Source: Salvelinus alpinus (lineage: Eukaryota > Chordata > Actinopteri > Salmoniformes > Salmonidae). From it: DNA of 64,000 nucleotides. The stretch lies in contig NC_092092.1 in the NCBI RefSeq assembly GCF_045679555.1, positions 11,532,690 to 11,596,689 on the forward strand. The letters are read 5' to 3'. Numbering within the stretch: the stretch's first letter is position 1; every line of letters starts with the position of its first letter. The notes under the pieces are model-generated. The model did not search any database. It was given only the letters and a program-made list of their open reading frames with translations, and was not told the DNA's origin. This document shows positions 30,077-42,272 of the stretch, one piece after another. Both the position numbers and the translations under genes were made by a program.

Positions 30077-30124
30077 GGTTACACAGAGCAGAGCTCAGTA
30101 ACCTGTGTTGTGATACTGATGGAT

Positions 30125-30330
30125 TTTTGAGACGGATGGTCTGTACGGTTGTGGATACTAGTACAGCGCCATCTAGTTGTCGCGTCGGGGATAAGAGTTG
30201 TTGACAACCGTAGCATTTTAGCTAGGCCTAACCCTAACTCTTTTGCTAACCTTAACCTCATTCTCCTAACCTGCTACGTTAATTATCTTAACCTGCCATG
30301 TTAATTCTCCTAACCTACTATGTAAACAGA
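30125..30330. repeat. Dispersed CTAACCT-rich repeat, copy 1
   Basis: Runs of AACCTAACCTGCTACGTTAA-type sequence (for example CTCCTAACCTGCTACGTTAA). Related stretches with AACCTGCTACG are at 48850-48960 and 61660-61800. Nature unknown. Confidence 0.5.
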
Positions 30331-30833
30331 CATCCAGTCTCAACAATCCATCAGTATCACCACACCGATATGTATTGTCTTATAGTGAGGCAGAATGTCA
30401 ATCTCTAGAGTGTAGGCAACTAAACAGAAATACATTTTTCTTTTCAAACTGTATGTTTTATAAATATATGGCTTATACACATCAAATGTCCAACTGTCCA
30501 ATTGCTGCAACAAACCATAGCCTAGCTAGCCTACTCTGTGGAGACTTCAAAGCCTGAAAACAGTTTGAACTGCTTGCCTTACAAAACATGGCAGCATCTT
30601 TGAACATTTTGGCTAGGAAAAATATGGCCTTGGTCAGATGGTGATAAAGTTGAACATTGGCACTATGCTAGGATGACTTGCTGAACAAGACTAATCCGAT
30701 TAATAGGTTGGCATTTTGACACTAACCAAGTGTAGGCCTACATTTTTAGAGCTTGGAACACCATCAGTTCTTTACATTTGCACTGATTTGTCATGTACGT
30801 GATGTTCCCTTGGAGGTACTATGTAAATCACCG

Positions 30834-31008
30834 GTGTCAAATGCATTCCATGGAGGGCCGAGTGTCTGCAGGTTCATGCTCCACTCTTGTACTTGATTTG
30901 AATTAATGGTCACTAATTAGTAAGGAACTGCCCCCACCAGGTTGAAAGGAAAAAAGGAAAACCCGCACACTAGGCCTTCCATGGAATGTTTTCCACCCCT
31001 GAAGTAAA
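30834..31008. mobile_element. Foldback MITE (GGTGTCAAATGCATTCCATG), copy 1
   Basis: The left end is CCGGTGTCAAATGCATTCCA and the right end, in reverse, is CAGGGGTGGAAAACATTCCA. The middle carries TAATGGTCACTAATTAGTAA. A second copy is at 59102-59275. Confidence 0.75.
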
Positions 31009-31114
31009 TGGACTATATTGTTAATACATCCATCCTTAATATGTTAATCTATCATCAAAGAGGTTTACGTTGAAAAGATTGGCATAAAGCTCCAAATGAA
31101 CACATCTCCATAAT

Positions 31115-31356
31115 GGGGCAGCAGGTGGTTAGAGCGTTGGGCCAGTAACCGAAAGGTTGCTGGATCGAATCCCCAAGCTGACAAGGTAAAAATCTGTTGT
31201 TTTGCCCCTGAGCAAGGCAGCAAGGCAACTCACTGTTCCCCGGAACCCAAAGACGTGGATGTTGATTAAGTAGATCCCCACACCTCTCTGATTCAGAGGG
31301 GTTGGGTTAAATGCGGAAGACACATATCAGTTGAAGGCATTCAGTTGTACAACTGT
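31115..31356 (+). mobile_element. tRNA-derived SINE (HpaI-like head)
   Basis: The head GGCAGCAGGTGGTTAGAGCG with B-box-like GGTTGCTGGATCGAATCCCC is followed by GCTGACAAGGTAAAAATCTG and a body ending GGTTAAATGCGGAAGACACA...TTCAGTTGTACAACTG. Spacer between elovl5 and gclc. Confidence 0.85.
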
Positions 31357-31489
31357 CCAACTTTCCTTAACCATATTGTCCATTTGGCCACATTACAGTC
31401 ATGTACATTATGTATATGTCACCGGCAGCCTCTAGTGGACTAAAGGCCTCACTCCACATTGAGCATTATATCCAGAGATGTTTTTTTCT

Positions 31490-32455
31490 TTCTTCACCTT
31501 TATTTAACCAGGTAGGCCAGTTGAGAACAAGTTCTTATTTACAACTGCGACCTGGCCAAGATAAAGCAAAGCAGTGTGACAAAAACAGAGTTACACAAAC
31601 AAATGTACAGTCAATAACACAATATAAAAATCTATGTACAGTGTGTGCAAATGTAGAAGAATATGGAGGTAAGGCAATAAATATTCCATAGAGGCGAAAT
31701 AACACTGGAGTGATAGATGTGCAAGTTGAGATAATGGGGTGCAAAAGAGCAAGATAAATAACAATATGGGGATGAGGTAGTTGGGTGTACTATTTACAGA
31801 TTGGCTGTGTACAGGTACAGTGAACTGTAAGCTGCTCTGACAGCTGATGCGTAAAGTTAGAAAGGGAGATATGACTCCAGCTTCAGTGATTTTTGCAATT
31901 CGTTCCAGTCATTGGCAGCCAAAGGAAGTGTTGGCTTTGGGGGTGACCAGTGAAATATACCTGCTGGAGCGCGTGCTATGGGTGGGTGTTGCTATGGTGA
32001 CCAGTGGGCTGAGAAGGCAGGGCTTTACCTAGCAAAGACTTATAGATGACCTGGAGCCAGTGGGTTTGGCGACGAATATGTAGTGAGGGCCAGCCAATGA
32101 GAGCATACAGTTCGCAGTGGTGGGTAGTATATGGGGCTTTGGTGGCAAAACAGATGGCACTGTGATAGACTACATCCAGTTTCCTGAGTAGAGTGTTGGA
32201 GGCTATTTTGTAAATGACTTTGCCGAAGTCAAGGATCGGTAGGATAGTCAGTTTTACGATGGTATGTTTGGCAGCATGAGTGAAGGAGGCTTTGTTGCAA
32301 AATAGTAAGCCAATTCTAGATTTAATTTTGGATTGGAGATGCTTAATGTGAGTCTGGAAGGAGTTTACAGTCTAACCAGACACCTAGATATTTGTAGTAG
32401 TCCACATATTCTAAGTCAGAACCATCCAGAGTAGTGATGCTAGTCGCGCAGGCAA
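31490..32455 (-). mobile_element. Non-LTR retrotransposon (LINE), 3' ~1 kb, inverted
   Basis: In reverse it encodes a decayed C-terminal segment of a LINE reverse transcriptase (blocks such as YLGVWL-like and HTHWLQVIYKSL-like), a TGGAACGAATTGCAAAAAT stretch, then a 3' UTR ending GTTCTCAACTGGCCTACCTG-GTTAAATAAAGG. It is 5'-truncated, as is usual, and broken by stops and small indels. It lies between elovl5 and gclc and ends about 75 bases before the gclc polyadenylation signal. Confidence 0.8.
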
Positions 32456-32528
32456 CAATCGGTTGAAGAGCCTAACATAGAACCATGTAACCAAACGAAA
32501 TACTATGCTTAGTCAGTGCTGTACACAG

Positions 32529-32534
32529 ATTTAT
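32529..32534 (-). terminator. gclc: Candidate gclc polyadenylation signal
   Basis: TTTATT on the plus strand gives AATAAA in the gclc sense, about 560 bases after the stop codon. The 3' UTR would then be unique sequence lying between the LINE and the last exon. Confidence 0.5.
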
Positions 32535-33095
32535 TGATTGAGACAAAACATTCCAATCAAACGTTCACTTCAATGCAAGACTCCTTTAACATTTTTTAAA
32601 GATTCTACTATATCATCACAGCAAATCAAACACTTTCATTTGACACTTCTCACATTAAAAGGCCAAATCATTTGACAGATAATGCAGATATAGGACATTC
32701 GGAAATGAAATAATCCTTGTTAAATGTTTGAAGAGCAGATCAAAGTTCAGTATTTACAGTAGACTTAAAGATTAAAATGAATCTAGTCTACAACTTTGTT
32801 TGCTGCATTTACATAATTTCACATTCAGACTTTGTTAGCATGAACACAGGATATCAAATCACACATCCGATTGAATTTCACTTATTAAAATAATTTTCGA
32901 ATTGTACAAATCTGATACTGTATATACAAATGCAATACACCCGCTTGACCATCGCAATGCACACTATATTCTCCATTAAAACTGAATTTGCTTGGACCAC
33001 TTTGTCCAGACAGATATTTGGTCTTTTTCATGCTAATGAGTATCAATGATGATGGACAACACATTCATGAATTGATTACAGCTGTGACAGTAAGT

Positions 33096-36000
33096 TCATT
33101 TGCCCCGATTGACTGGGTCACCAATAAGTTCTGGGCATCGCTCCTCTCCTTTTGTGATGCTGTCACACTTGCGGAGTAGGTCGTAGTTGATTCTGTCAGT
33201 TATGACACTGTCTTGCTTGTATTGGGGGTGCTTGTCCACAAACTCCCTCATCCATTTAGCCATGGTCATCAGTTCACCTACATCAGCAACAAGAACAATG
33301 TGAGCAAACATCATGTTTATTTTTTTTGTTGATAATTAAGATACATAAACAAGTGCATGTTTGGCATTTATAACCCGGTACATTAAATTGTTAATGTGGC
33401 TTGAGTTCAGACTCAACACTGTAAAGCACTAAGGCTGCGTTTAGACAGGCAGCCCAATTCTACACTTTTTTTCACCAAATTGGTAATTTGATCAATCAGA
33501 TCTGCTCTGAAAAAGATCTGATGTGAAAAGACCTGATGTGATTGGTCAAAAGATCAATTAGTGAAGAAAAAAAAAAAGTTCAGCATTGGGCTGCCTGTCT
33601 CAATGCAGCCAAAGTGTTATCAAACCTTGTTGACAGTGTCAGGGAGCAACATGTGCGTTCTACTACTGGAATGCTGCATGCTTTTGCTAATCTCCACCAA
33701 TGATGTGGAAAGCCCACAACAATACCTCACAAAACCCTGTTACCCAACCCAGAGTCAAATTGTCAGTGTTAATTTGCTAAATATACCAGAGGCACGTCTC
33801 TTGATGAGCTTCAGGTAGTTCAGGATGGTGCATCTTGTATCAACATCCACCTCCATGTTTTCTAGGTAGCAGTTGAGGATTGGTATCAACCCTTGAAAAA
33901 TTCCTTCCTAAATGATAAGAAACAACAACTTATGGTTTAAAGTAAAGAGTGCAGTAGAAATATATATTTAATGATATTATTAAAAGAGATTTAACATGAT
34001 CTTTACCACTTACAAATTAATAACATATTGTACAAATTGGAATTCGTAACATATCATATGATATGCTTTTCCCCCCCAGGACGTTACGTAACATACAAAA
34101 TGGATGACGTTGTACTACAAGCTGAAATTATCCAAAACCTTTATATCGCATCTTTAATAAGCACCTTTCCATTGATGATTGTGTCAATGCTCATCAGTGT
34201 GTACTCATTGTCACCCTCACTGTCCAAGCCATTCTGGGCAGCCGATGAGGAGCTATCGAGGGCAGGGTTGCAGCCTATGGGAGGACACAAGAGAAGCTTT
34301 AGCATCAACCTGTTCAGGCATTTTGCCAAAACGCTCCCCGACCAGGTTTCAAAACACTGGAATCTGACTCGTATCCTCTCACCTTTATAGATGTCCTTCC
34401 GGAAGTAAAACATGCCCTCTTGGACTGCATTTCTTTTCTGGGCAACTTTCATGTTTTCGTCAACCTTTTGATAGAAAACAGAATGCGTAAATGGTATATC
34501 ATTACCCTACATGCACTAGAATTTCCTAAAATTCAGCTAATTAAAAGTGTATCAGAAGAACAGCTGATCTCACCTTTGACAAGGGGATGAGAAAGTCCAG
34601 TTTATAGGACAGTATAACCCTGGTGAGCAGGACGATGAAAACAACGAATGCAGAGTTTTCAAAATCGGTAAGTTGCACCTGGAACAAACGAAAACATGCA
34701 CTCAATATTTCTACACTAAACATTGCGCAAAAAACTGGTTAAGACACAGTACATGTAAATACTTAAAACAATATTTACTTAACACAATGTGTATTTCAGG
34801 TAAATATCCAAATGACATGCAATCTTGTGTGTTAATAGAGTTGTAAGGCTTATGTTACCTCCATGGGACGGAACTCAACTCGCCATCCGATGTCCGAGTT
34901 TGGAGGAGGAGGTTTGAACCTCATTGTCTGCCAGTTGGTTGACTGCAGATTCTACAAGACAGACAAATGTGATTATATCAACTAAAATGCCTCCTTATAA
35001 AATCTAAAAAACACAGGTATTAGTCTAGTCGCAAACAGTCATGTCGTCACTATAAGTCAGTATAGGGTGGGTATCATTTTTACCTCAAAATGATCAGACT
35101 CGTTTTCATCATCCAAGTAAATTTTCTCTTCAAATAGTGAGAGCGGATCCCGGATGAAGAGATGGGCTATGTGTTGGGCCAGCAGTTTGTCAATCCCTAC
35201 AAACACAGATTTTGATCAATTCTCTATAGAAGGTTTTAATGATTAAAATACGAATACACACATTGTTATTGTACAAACAGTTTCATTGCTTGAAAAATAC
35301 ATAAAAAGTTAATTTCACATTTCATCTTAAAAGTATTTTTCACCAGTTACTTATCCTTCACCATATTTTATTATTTCTATACACCATCTAGAATCGAATA
35401 CTCACGTCATTGTTACAAAGTTCTTTACCTGCATCCAGCAGTTGTTTGTTGATCTCCTCGTCTATTGTCAGATCTATGTCATTGTACCTATCGCCACAGC
35501 TGGAGAGGTAGCTGTCGATTGAATCATATCTGGATTTCAAGATGCGAAATTTGTTGGTTTTCAAAGGCTGCAAAGAAAACACATTTCCACGCACATTGAA
35601 AGAGAAGTCTGAAAAACCTCTTGACATTTCAAGGAACAAAGCAGACAAATAACTGAAAACCTGTTCTGGCTAACATAATTGAACACCAGGAAATCAACAG
35701 AGAAATGAATAATGCCTGTCTGAGCCTGACACTATCTGAGTCTTACATTCAACCCGCTGAAGCAACTAGCAACAAGCGAGTGGGCCTTGTTTGGGTGGGT
35801 CATGTTTCTTTAATTAGGAGCCAGTTTTTCCTGATTCATCTGCTCACCTCCAGCCCCCTCTCTTCCCCGGTCCTGTCATCTACCGAGGCAGAAATAACTC
35901 CCCAGCGACAATCAATGTCTGACACATAGCCTCTGTAGAACGGCGAAGCAGCACTGAGGGCCATCTATAAACAGATCAGCAGTTAGCTTTCCAGTTTCCA

Positions 36001-39000
36001 CCACAGAAAAGGCACTCGAAAAAACCAAAGCGTTATTGAATACTGTAAGGATTCAAAAATGTGGTTAACCAAAGCTGTTTACAACACCTTTGAATTTTTT
36101 TATTACCATTGAGGCAATTAATACTTTTTCCTGTATGTTTTCTAAGAAAATCTTACCATTATAGGGCAGAATGTTGCTAGTTGGTCATAAAGGTACCTCG
36201 CCTCTTCAATGCTGCAGGCTTGGAATGTCACCTGGAAAAACATTATAAAAAGGGTTCAAGTTAATTCAAAGATTACTCAACCTGCTTATATAAAACATGT
36301 CCATGACTTTAAAAATATTCTCTAGTCTAGTAAATTAACATAAGTATACCAGGTTTATAGTCCTATAATGTGTTGCGTATACCTGAAGACAGCAGTTGCC
36401 CATTCCAAATCCCATGGCATCCATGTAGATGTGATCAGGTAGAGCTGCCCTGGCGGCCTCTCCATCATCTTCCGGAAACTTCTCCACAAATGGAGATGGG
36501 GTGCATTTGTCTTTAAAGACTAACAAGGAGAAAGAAGCACAGAGTAAAGTAGATACTGATAAGAAAGTCGTTGCAACTAATAAAAAAATGTTGCGCCAAA
36601 TTTGGGGCGATGGGTAGCCTAGCGGTTAAAAGCATTGGGCCAGTAACAGAAAGGTCACTTTTTCGAATCCTCGAGCAGACTAGGTCCCCTTGAACAAGGC
36701 CTTTTACCCAAATTGCTCCTGTAAGTCGCTCTGGATAAGAGCATCTGTTAAATTACTAAATTGTAAATGTGGCCTAAATTTGACCACTGACAATAAAATA
36801 TGACTAAATGTATTTGATTGAAAGGTGTAATTATTGAGTGCAAATGGTGAAGACCTGTTCTGATTTAGACTTACTGGGTACATTGATCACCACCTTCTCT
36901 CCTCTTCTGTGACGAATGTTTCTGGTCAGGGTGCTGAAAAAACATTCACAACATACTTTGTTAAATGGGATGCAAATATAGAGCTCAAATGTCACATATC
37001 ATGCAGTGACACAACATAGTGCAAATACCTGTGACAAACTTAATACCATAGCAACCTCTATAGAACAGTTGGTAGAGCATGGTGCTTGCAACGCCAGGAT
37101 AGTGGGTTCGATACCTGGGACCATCCGCATATCGAATATATATTATTCAAGCCTACCTGAATCTTGGGTGTCTGTTTATGGCTTCATCTGGGAAGAACAG
37201 TGATTTTGACACTCCCTTTTCAACAGGTGTTGGCTTGTATTCTGGCTGTGTGAAGCCTGGGCAGCCTAACCTAAAACCATTGTTACAAGAATAACAATGT
37301 TAAGGTACTATAAATAAAACCCAGCCGTTTCAAGTGATTTAGTGAAATACAATAGGTAGTTAACTACCTTGGGAATGACGTGATGGTGGCAAGTGTTTCA
37401 TTCTTATTCAGCACAGATGAGGCCTCTCGCCTTCGCTTCCCCATGTTGTCCTCCACTGTGTTGAACTCTGACATCGTCCCACCGTAGGGCTGCCCCGGAG
37501 TCCCTTCGATCATGTAGCTGCCATACTCTGGCCTCCAAAGGGTAGGATGGCTACCAGGAAAAACAATGCATTATATATATTTTAATAAGCCAACTTCCAT
37601 TTTTAGAAGACATCGAATAATGTTGTCTAACAAAACAAGGTCTCTGTCAGACAGAGTCGATTGTATTATGCCAATCTTTCACATTAAAGTAAACATGTTT
37701 TTTTAATCTGATGTGAGCCACTATCTCAGTGGATGGAAATTGCTGTGGGCAATGCATTTGTGCTACAGGGCACGTGCTCTTCAATATGTGCGACAGAGAG
37801 GCAGTAATGAGGAATGCTACAGCTATAGTTACAATTCCCCTGGGTTAAGTCGGCTTCACAGATTTAGCACGTCATGGACAGTTAGCAAGCAGACTACTAC
37901 AGTGAGGCTTGTACAAAAACATTCACATCAAATGGAGATGAAGGCTTTTTAACCCATGTTAAAAATTTAGTAGCCCAGGGTAGAGCGGCAGGTTGAATAC
38001 CATTGCAATTTGTAAGGTAATAGTTCAAGAAAACAAAACATGTAAAACTCATGCTGAAGTTGCAAACTTGTAAAGGAGCTTTTGCATGAGCCATGAGGGG
38101 AGTGCCACTTTTATTGTATGTTTTTATTCAAAAGTTGCAGAACAGGCTAATGGAACACTGCCTTATTGAGCGACAGAAGCGGTCTTTAGTTCCTGCAGTG
38201 TAAACCACCCAAATGAGTTAGCATGAAAGGCCGATACATAGCAGCCAATTTCACACACAACCTGGTCATTTTCTAAACAGATTTAAAGACGATTTACTTG
38301 GGGTTGGTCTTTTCTCCTTTGTCTTGAAGGGTTTCCAAAACCTCTCCACCATTGAGAACAAGACGAACCTTTCCATTTTTCTCATCCATTTCAATCAACA
38401 TGTATTCCACCTAAAAGGGCAAAAACATTATTATTATTATTTATTTATACATACGTTTGTATTTCGAACCATAAAAACTGTGCAAAGTCAATGCCTTTCA
38501 TGTTGAAATCAATTAGGCCTACTGCACATGTTGACATATGAGATTAGAAGACACCACAGAGGCTTTCAACATCAATAGGATGGTGTGGCCTAAATCGCAA
38601 AACAGTTTTTTCCTATTCTCCAATGACAATGCAAGATTATCAACCATGAAGCTAAACTTTTGTTGTTGTTCATTAGACCAGAATGGTGCAGACCATGTCT
38701 ACAAACACCACCTTTCTTTCCAATGTGCGTCACCGTGTAGACCCAAAGCCTTGATCCATACTTCCCATGATCAAAACGGGGCGCCATCACATCCATTCCA
38801 ATTCATCAATTATGTTTCCTTGACTTTGACTCTAGTACCCTGTAATCCCTCTGTCTGAAAGAGGGATTAATCTGTAACAACAACATTCCACATGAAATTG
38901 AGGCACACTGAAGGCAGTACAGACAGAAATCACATATCGACTACATCTAGATGCTATGTGCAACTTTTTTTAAACAACCTATCGACATGCCAGATGCATG

Positions 39001-39995
39001 TTAAGGGACAACCTTTGAACATGTTTAGAAGCATATAAAGCTCAGATAAGAAATCTCAAAAATAAATGTCTCAATAGGTGCAAACCATGTTATGATAAAT
39101 AACCATATTTATTCCGTTTTAGACATTTAACGTTACTTACCAAACCATTTTTCGATTAGACATTTGTAACACGTTTGTATTAAGTATGCATCGGTTCTCA
39201 TGAAAATGTAAACAATTGTATAGATAAGAATTTTTTTTTAAAATATATTTCACATACACCGAATGGATAGGTTGTTGTTTTACGAGGTCAGCCACACTTG
39301 TATGGTTCCTCTGGAGCAAATTCGGGTTAAGTGCCTTTCTCAAGAGCACATCGAGGTATTCAAACCAGCGACCTTTCGATCACTGGCACAACGTTATAAC
39401 CGCTAGGCTACCTGCCGCTCCTAGCAACAATATAAACGGTTCAATGGCCTAAGTAACTTAATAACACATCAGTTACTGATTCAAGTTGTCTAGATCTAAA
39501 ACAGTTATGTAATGGTCAGATGCTTTGAATGGGTTCATTGTCTATGGACGGAGTATAAACATCTAAGCATTCGCTACAACTACTTGTACTGTATGCACTA
39601 CTATCCTGACGACATGATGTAGCCTAAAACACTTGTTACACTTTTCTGCAATTCGGTTACAGTCTTTCATCTGCACAACCTAAGTTGGCACGTTGGCAAC
39701 ATAGTTATAACTTCACTTAACTGGTGATAGAGCAGACTCACTGACAATGCCATTTGTGTGGATCACATGTACATTTTTGTTATGCAAAAGTAAAAAAAAA
39801 AAAAAAAGCATGTTATGCAAAGGTTAAGTAATACGACACCCTTACCTCATCGCCCCATAATAAGACATCTTTCTGTCGTTCTTTCACCTTGTTATAGATG
39901 TTGAGAAACTGAACGATGCCATGTTTCCTAACATGGTCTGCATATTTTTTGGTTTCTTCCCAGTTGAGCGGTGACCCTTTTGACAGCAAGCCCAT
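33096..39995 (-). CDS. gclc: Glutamate-cysteine ligase catalytic subunit, 16 coding exons
   Basis: Cytosolic enzyme joining glutamate and cysteine with ATP, the rate-limiting step of glutathione synthesis; works with the modifier subunit GCLM. Exons (minus): 39846-39995, 38298-38410, 37368-37550, 37157-37270, 36875-36933, 36383-36519, 36157-36231, 35848-35964, 35429-35567, 35084-35196, 34859-34951, 34574-34678, 34383-34464, 34165-34274, 33787-33907, 33096-33277. All phases join to 630 residues; human has 637, also in 16 exons. Visible: start [37 protein letters not shown] with the paired cysteines at about 249-250; [86 protein letters not shown]. The C-terminus ends PVNRGK, shorter than the mammalian tail. 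An ARE-like site lies upstream at 40653. Confidence 0.97.
33433..33610. mobile_element. Foldback MITE (GGCTGCGTTTAGACAGGCAG), copy 2
   Basis: The arms GGCTGCGTTTAGACAGGCAG and GGGCTGCCTGTCTCAATGCAGCC (read as its reverse) enclose paired GATCAATCAGATC and GATGTGATTGGTCAAAAGAT. It lies in gclc intron 15 and is the same family as 18018-18277. Confidence 0.85.
34012..34125. repeat. Dispersed AATTCGTAACATATCATATG repeat
   Basis: GGAATTCGTAACATATCATA, then ACGTTACGTAACATACAAAA, resembling a common salmonid repeat made of CGTAACATAT units. It lies in gclc intron 14. Assignment by memory of the motif. Confidence 0.4.
36601..36770 (+). mobile_element. tRNA-derived SINE
   Basis: Head GGGTAGCCTAGCGGTTAAAA with B-box-like GGTCACTTTTTCGAATCCTC; body CCTTGAACAAGGCCTTTTAC; tail TGCTCCTGTAAGTCGCTCTG-GATAAGAGCATCTG. 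It lies in gclc intron 5. Confidence 0.85.
37056..37150 (+). mobile_element. tRNA-derived SINE head, truncated
   Basis: Carries an A-box-like AGTTGGTAGAGCATGGTGCT and a B-box-like GGGTTCGATACCTGGG. This is the same family as 13748-13903, but the body stops after the head, next to the acceptor side of gclc exon 4. It is not a functional tRNA gene: there is no matching acceptor stem. Confidence 0.75.
39310..39421 (-). mobile_element. tRNA-derived SINE head, reverse orientation
   Basis: In reverse: GGCAGGTAGCCTAGCGGTTA then a B-box-like GATCGAAAGGTCGCTGGTTT and a GTGCTCTTGAGAAAGGCACT body. The 3' tail is missing. It lies in gclc intron 1. Confidence 0.75.
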
Positions 39996-40652
39996 ATCGC
40001 AAGCGTTCGGCACCAACAGCGAGACTGGCGTTTGCTATTTTGTTTAACTATCTATACTTTTTGCTCGCTAACCTGTCAACAAAACAGAACTTGAACCCAA
40101 CCAACAATGGTCTTGCTATTTTAACTGTAACGCTGGATACTTGTTAGCTAGCCAACAAGGGGGAGGCCTTCACACATCTCTTGTTATCTAACGTTATCTA
40201 TCGAGCTAGCAAGCTATTAAAATTACCCGCTGACACAATGTCCCAAGCGCCAATGATAATGCAAAGGTTGTCCCCACAGCAATACCTATGTAATTCAGCA
40301 CCTACACCTAAATATATTTTCCTTGATGAAATCACTTCTATATAGTGAGGACCGGTCAATTCACTCAACTAGCCAAGAATCCTCTGTTTCAGTGTGCAAC
40401 ACCGAGTGAACAAAATTTCCTTCCTTGTACTCTTCACACTCACAGTGACTGACCACGTGTGACTGTGGGCGCGTTTCTCCGGTTAGACCTTTCCTATGCT
40501 TTGTCTGACAGATCTTACAACGCCTGGAGAGATATTTTACATATCAGCTAACCACATTATATGTTATAGTAATCTGTACATCTATGACGTTGTCAATTAG
40601 TTAAACCACAACAGGGGAACGCGACCTGTGTCACAGGCGGAACGCGTCATTA

Positions 40653-40662
40653 TGACTCAGCA
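40653..40662 (+). promoter_or_regulatory. gclc: Candidate antioxidant response element / AP-1 site of gclc
   Basis: TGACTCAGCA fits the antioxidant response element core (TGAC/GNNNGC) and contains the AP-1 site TGACTCA. It lies about 660 bases upstream of the gclc start codon. Mammalian GCLC is induced by NRF2 through such elements. A CACGTG E-box is nearer the gene at 40454-40459. Confidence 0.5.
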
Positions 40663-40719
40663 ACCTTTCCCTCCTCCCTCAAAACAGTAGGCATACGCCT
40701 ACTTAACCGCTATATTACT

Positions 40720-40965
40720 GCCGCGTTCAAAACAACTGGGAATTGGGGGGAAAAAATAGCTCCAACAAGGAAAACCTTTTGAATGGTCATTCAACTCGGG
40801 ATTCCAAGTTGGAAACTCGGGCATCTTTGTATAGCTCCGATTTTGTAGAACTCCATCATTGTAAAAACGAATTTGTTCTTAACTGACTTGCCTAGTTAAA
40901 TAAAGGTTAAATTATTATTTGACCTCGGTTATTTCCGAGTTCACAGCTGTCTTGAAAGCACCATA
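40720..40965. repeat. Dispersed GCGTTCAAAACAACTGGGAA repeat with a SINE tail inside
   Basis: GCCGCGTTCAAAACAACTGG at the left and CTTGAAAGCACC at the right are the mirrored arms of the family also seen at 7386. The middle carries a SINE tail at about 40866-40911 (TTGTTCTTAACTGACTTGCC then TAGTTAAATAAAGG) with no tRNA head. Confidence 0.7.
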
Positions 40966-41162
40966 AGGCGTGTCTTTAAAAAAATGAAAATATTGTAACG
41001 ATGACAATGCAAGTGATTGCACGTACTGTGCTGGTCTTTCACCTAGTTTCCCATTATTTGCCAAACTGGGCGTTATGCAAAAGACATAGTTTGGCATAAT
41101 ATAATGAGTAGCCTAGCCTATAGCCCAGGAATAAATGTGTTGAGAGCTATGTGGCTGACACC

Positions 41163-41935
41163 ACACCGTGCACCACTCTGTAAAATTCATAATATAAAAA
41201 AAAAAAAATCTGTAGCCTAATAAACTGTAAGAGAACATCAGGAGTGTCTACTATCTGTTCCAATATCACCACTTAGTCAGAGTGTAATTACATTGTGTTG
41301 AGATGCCAGCCCGGAGGAATGCAAGTAAAGTTGGGCTAAGGGCCGGTGTCAACTGGGGACAATGTCGGGCGAAGAAAAAACGGAAGCCATTCATTTTCAA
41401 TGAAAGAAAAGCAATGAGAAGCGAAGTGGGGCGAGGCGGGGGACAGTTGGGCGATGCAAACATAGGTGAGGGAGCGTGAAGAGGGCGGGACTTAAATTGG
41501 GAAAATCGGGACTTTATGCAAATACTTGTCTTTTGATTGACCAATCAAAGCTCACTATAGCTCCTAACCGCTACTGGATTGGCAGTTGATACCTAGCACT
41601 TTAGGCGAAGGTAAGCGAAACAGTGCAATTTAGTTTTATTTGTGTGTTTTTTGTTAGCAATAGGGTAATGGTGTACTAATTTGATTCCCTTTATTTGTAT
41701 TTATGTACTACAATTTGGTTCTCTTTGTATTTGTTACTTTTTGATATTTATGAGTGTAATGATGTGCGCTGAGAGTCGGGAAGCAAGTTCAGGGAATGCG
41801 TGTTAATACAAAACAAAAAACATGCAGTTTATTAGGTTACAGATTAATTAAATTATGATGAACTTCACAGGGTGGTAAAAGTGCACTTGATAAGCTTGAT
41901 GCTCCTTTGCAATAAATACAGAGGGTCTTATTCTG
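41163..41935. repeat. Inverted pair of pieces from the 2670-3984 family
   Basis: At 41163-41233 (plus) CTGTAAAATTCATAATA...ATCTGTAGCCTAATAAACTG matches the family. At 41823-41935 the same part is in reverse (GATGAACTTCACAGGGTGGT, AAGTGCACTTGATAAGCTTG, AGAGGGTCTTATTCTG). The 590 bases between are unclassified and hold no convincing gene. Confidence 0.65.
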
Positions 41936-41949
41936 TCTCCACCCCCCTC

Positions 41950-42272
41950 CAGGTGTTGCCCATCTTCCCCATTATCCCCAGTGTATTTTTACCTGTGTTC
42001 TCTGTTTGTCTGTTGGCAGTTTGTTTTGTTCGTCAAGCCTACAAGCGGTTTTCCTCTTGCTCCTGTCTTTTTCTATTGGCTGTTTTACCGGTTTTTACAA
42101 TTCTGCCTGCCCTGACCCTGACCCTGAGCCTGCCTGCCTGCTGTTCTGTACCTTGTCACATCACCCTGGATTATTGACCTCTGCCTGCCCTGAGACTGGC
42201 TGCCGTTCTGTACCTTATGGACTCTGATCTGGTTTACTGATCTCTGCCTGACCCCTGTTCTAGTAATAAACT
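41950..42272 (+). mobile_element. Possible LTR-like fossil
   Basis: CCTGCCCTGACCCTGA-rich sequence followed by GTAATAAACTG. By memory this resembles the end of a common salmonid LTR retroelement. There are no coding domains and no target duplication I could confirm. Broken fragment; family and age unknown. Confidence 0.35.

Noticed and set aside
37056-37120. tRNA gene
   Set aside because: A and B boxes are present but the arms do not pair as a tRNA, and it is the head of a SINE family seen whole at 13748.
41266-41544. 92-codon minus-strand ORF in the GC-richer stretch near gclc
   Set aside because: No recognisable domain, no splice context, and bounded by repeat pieces.
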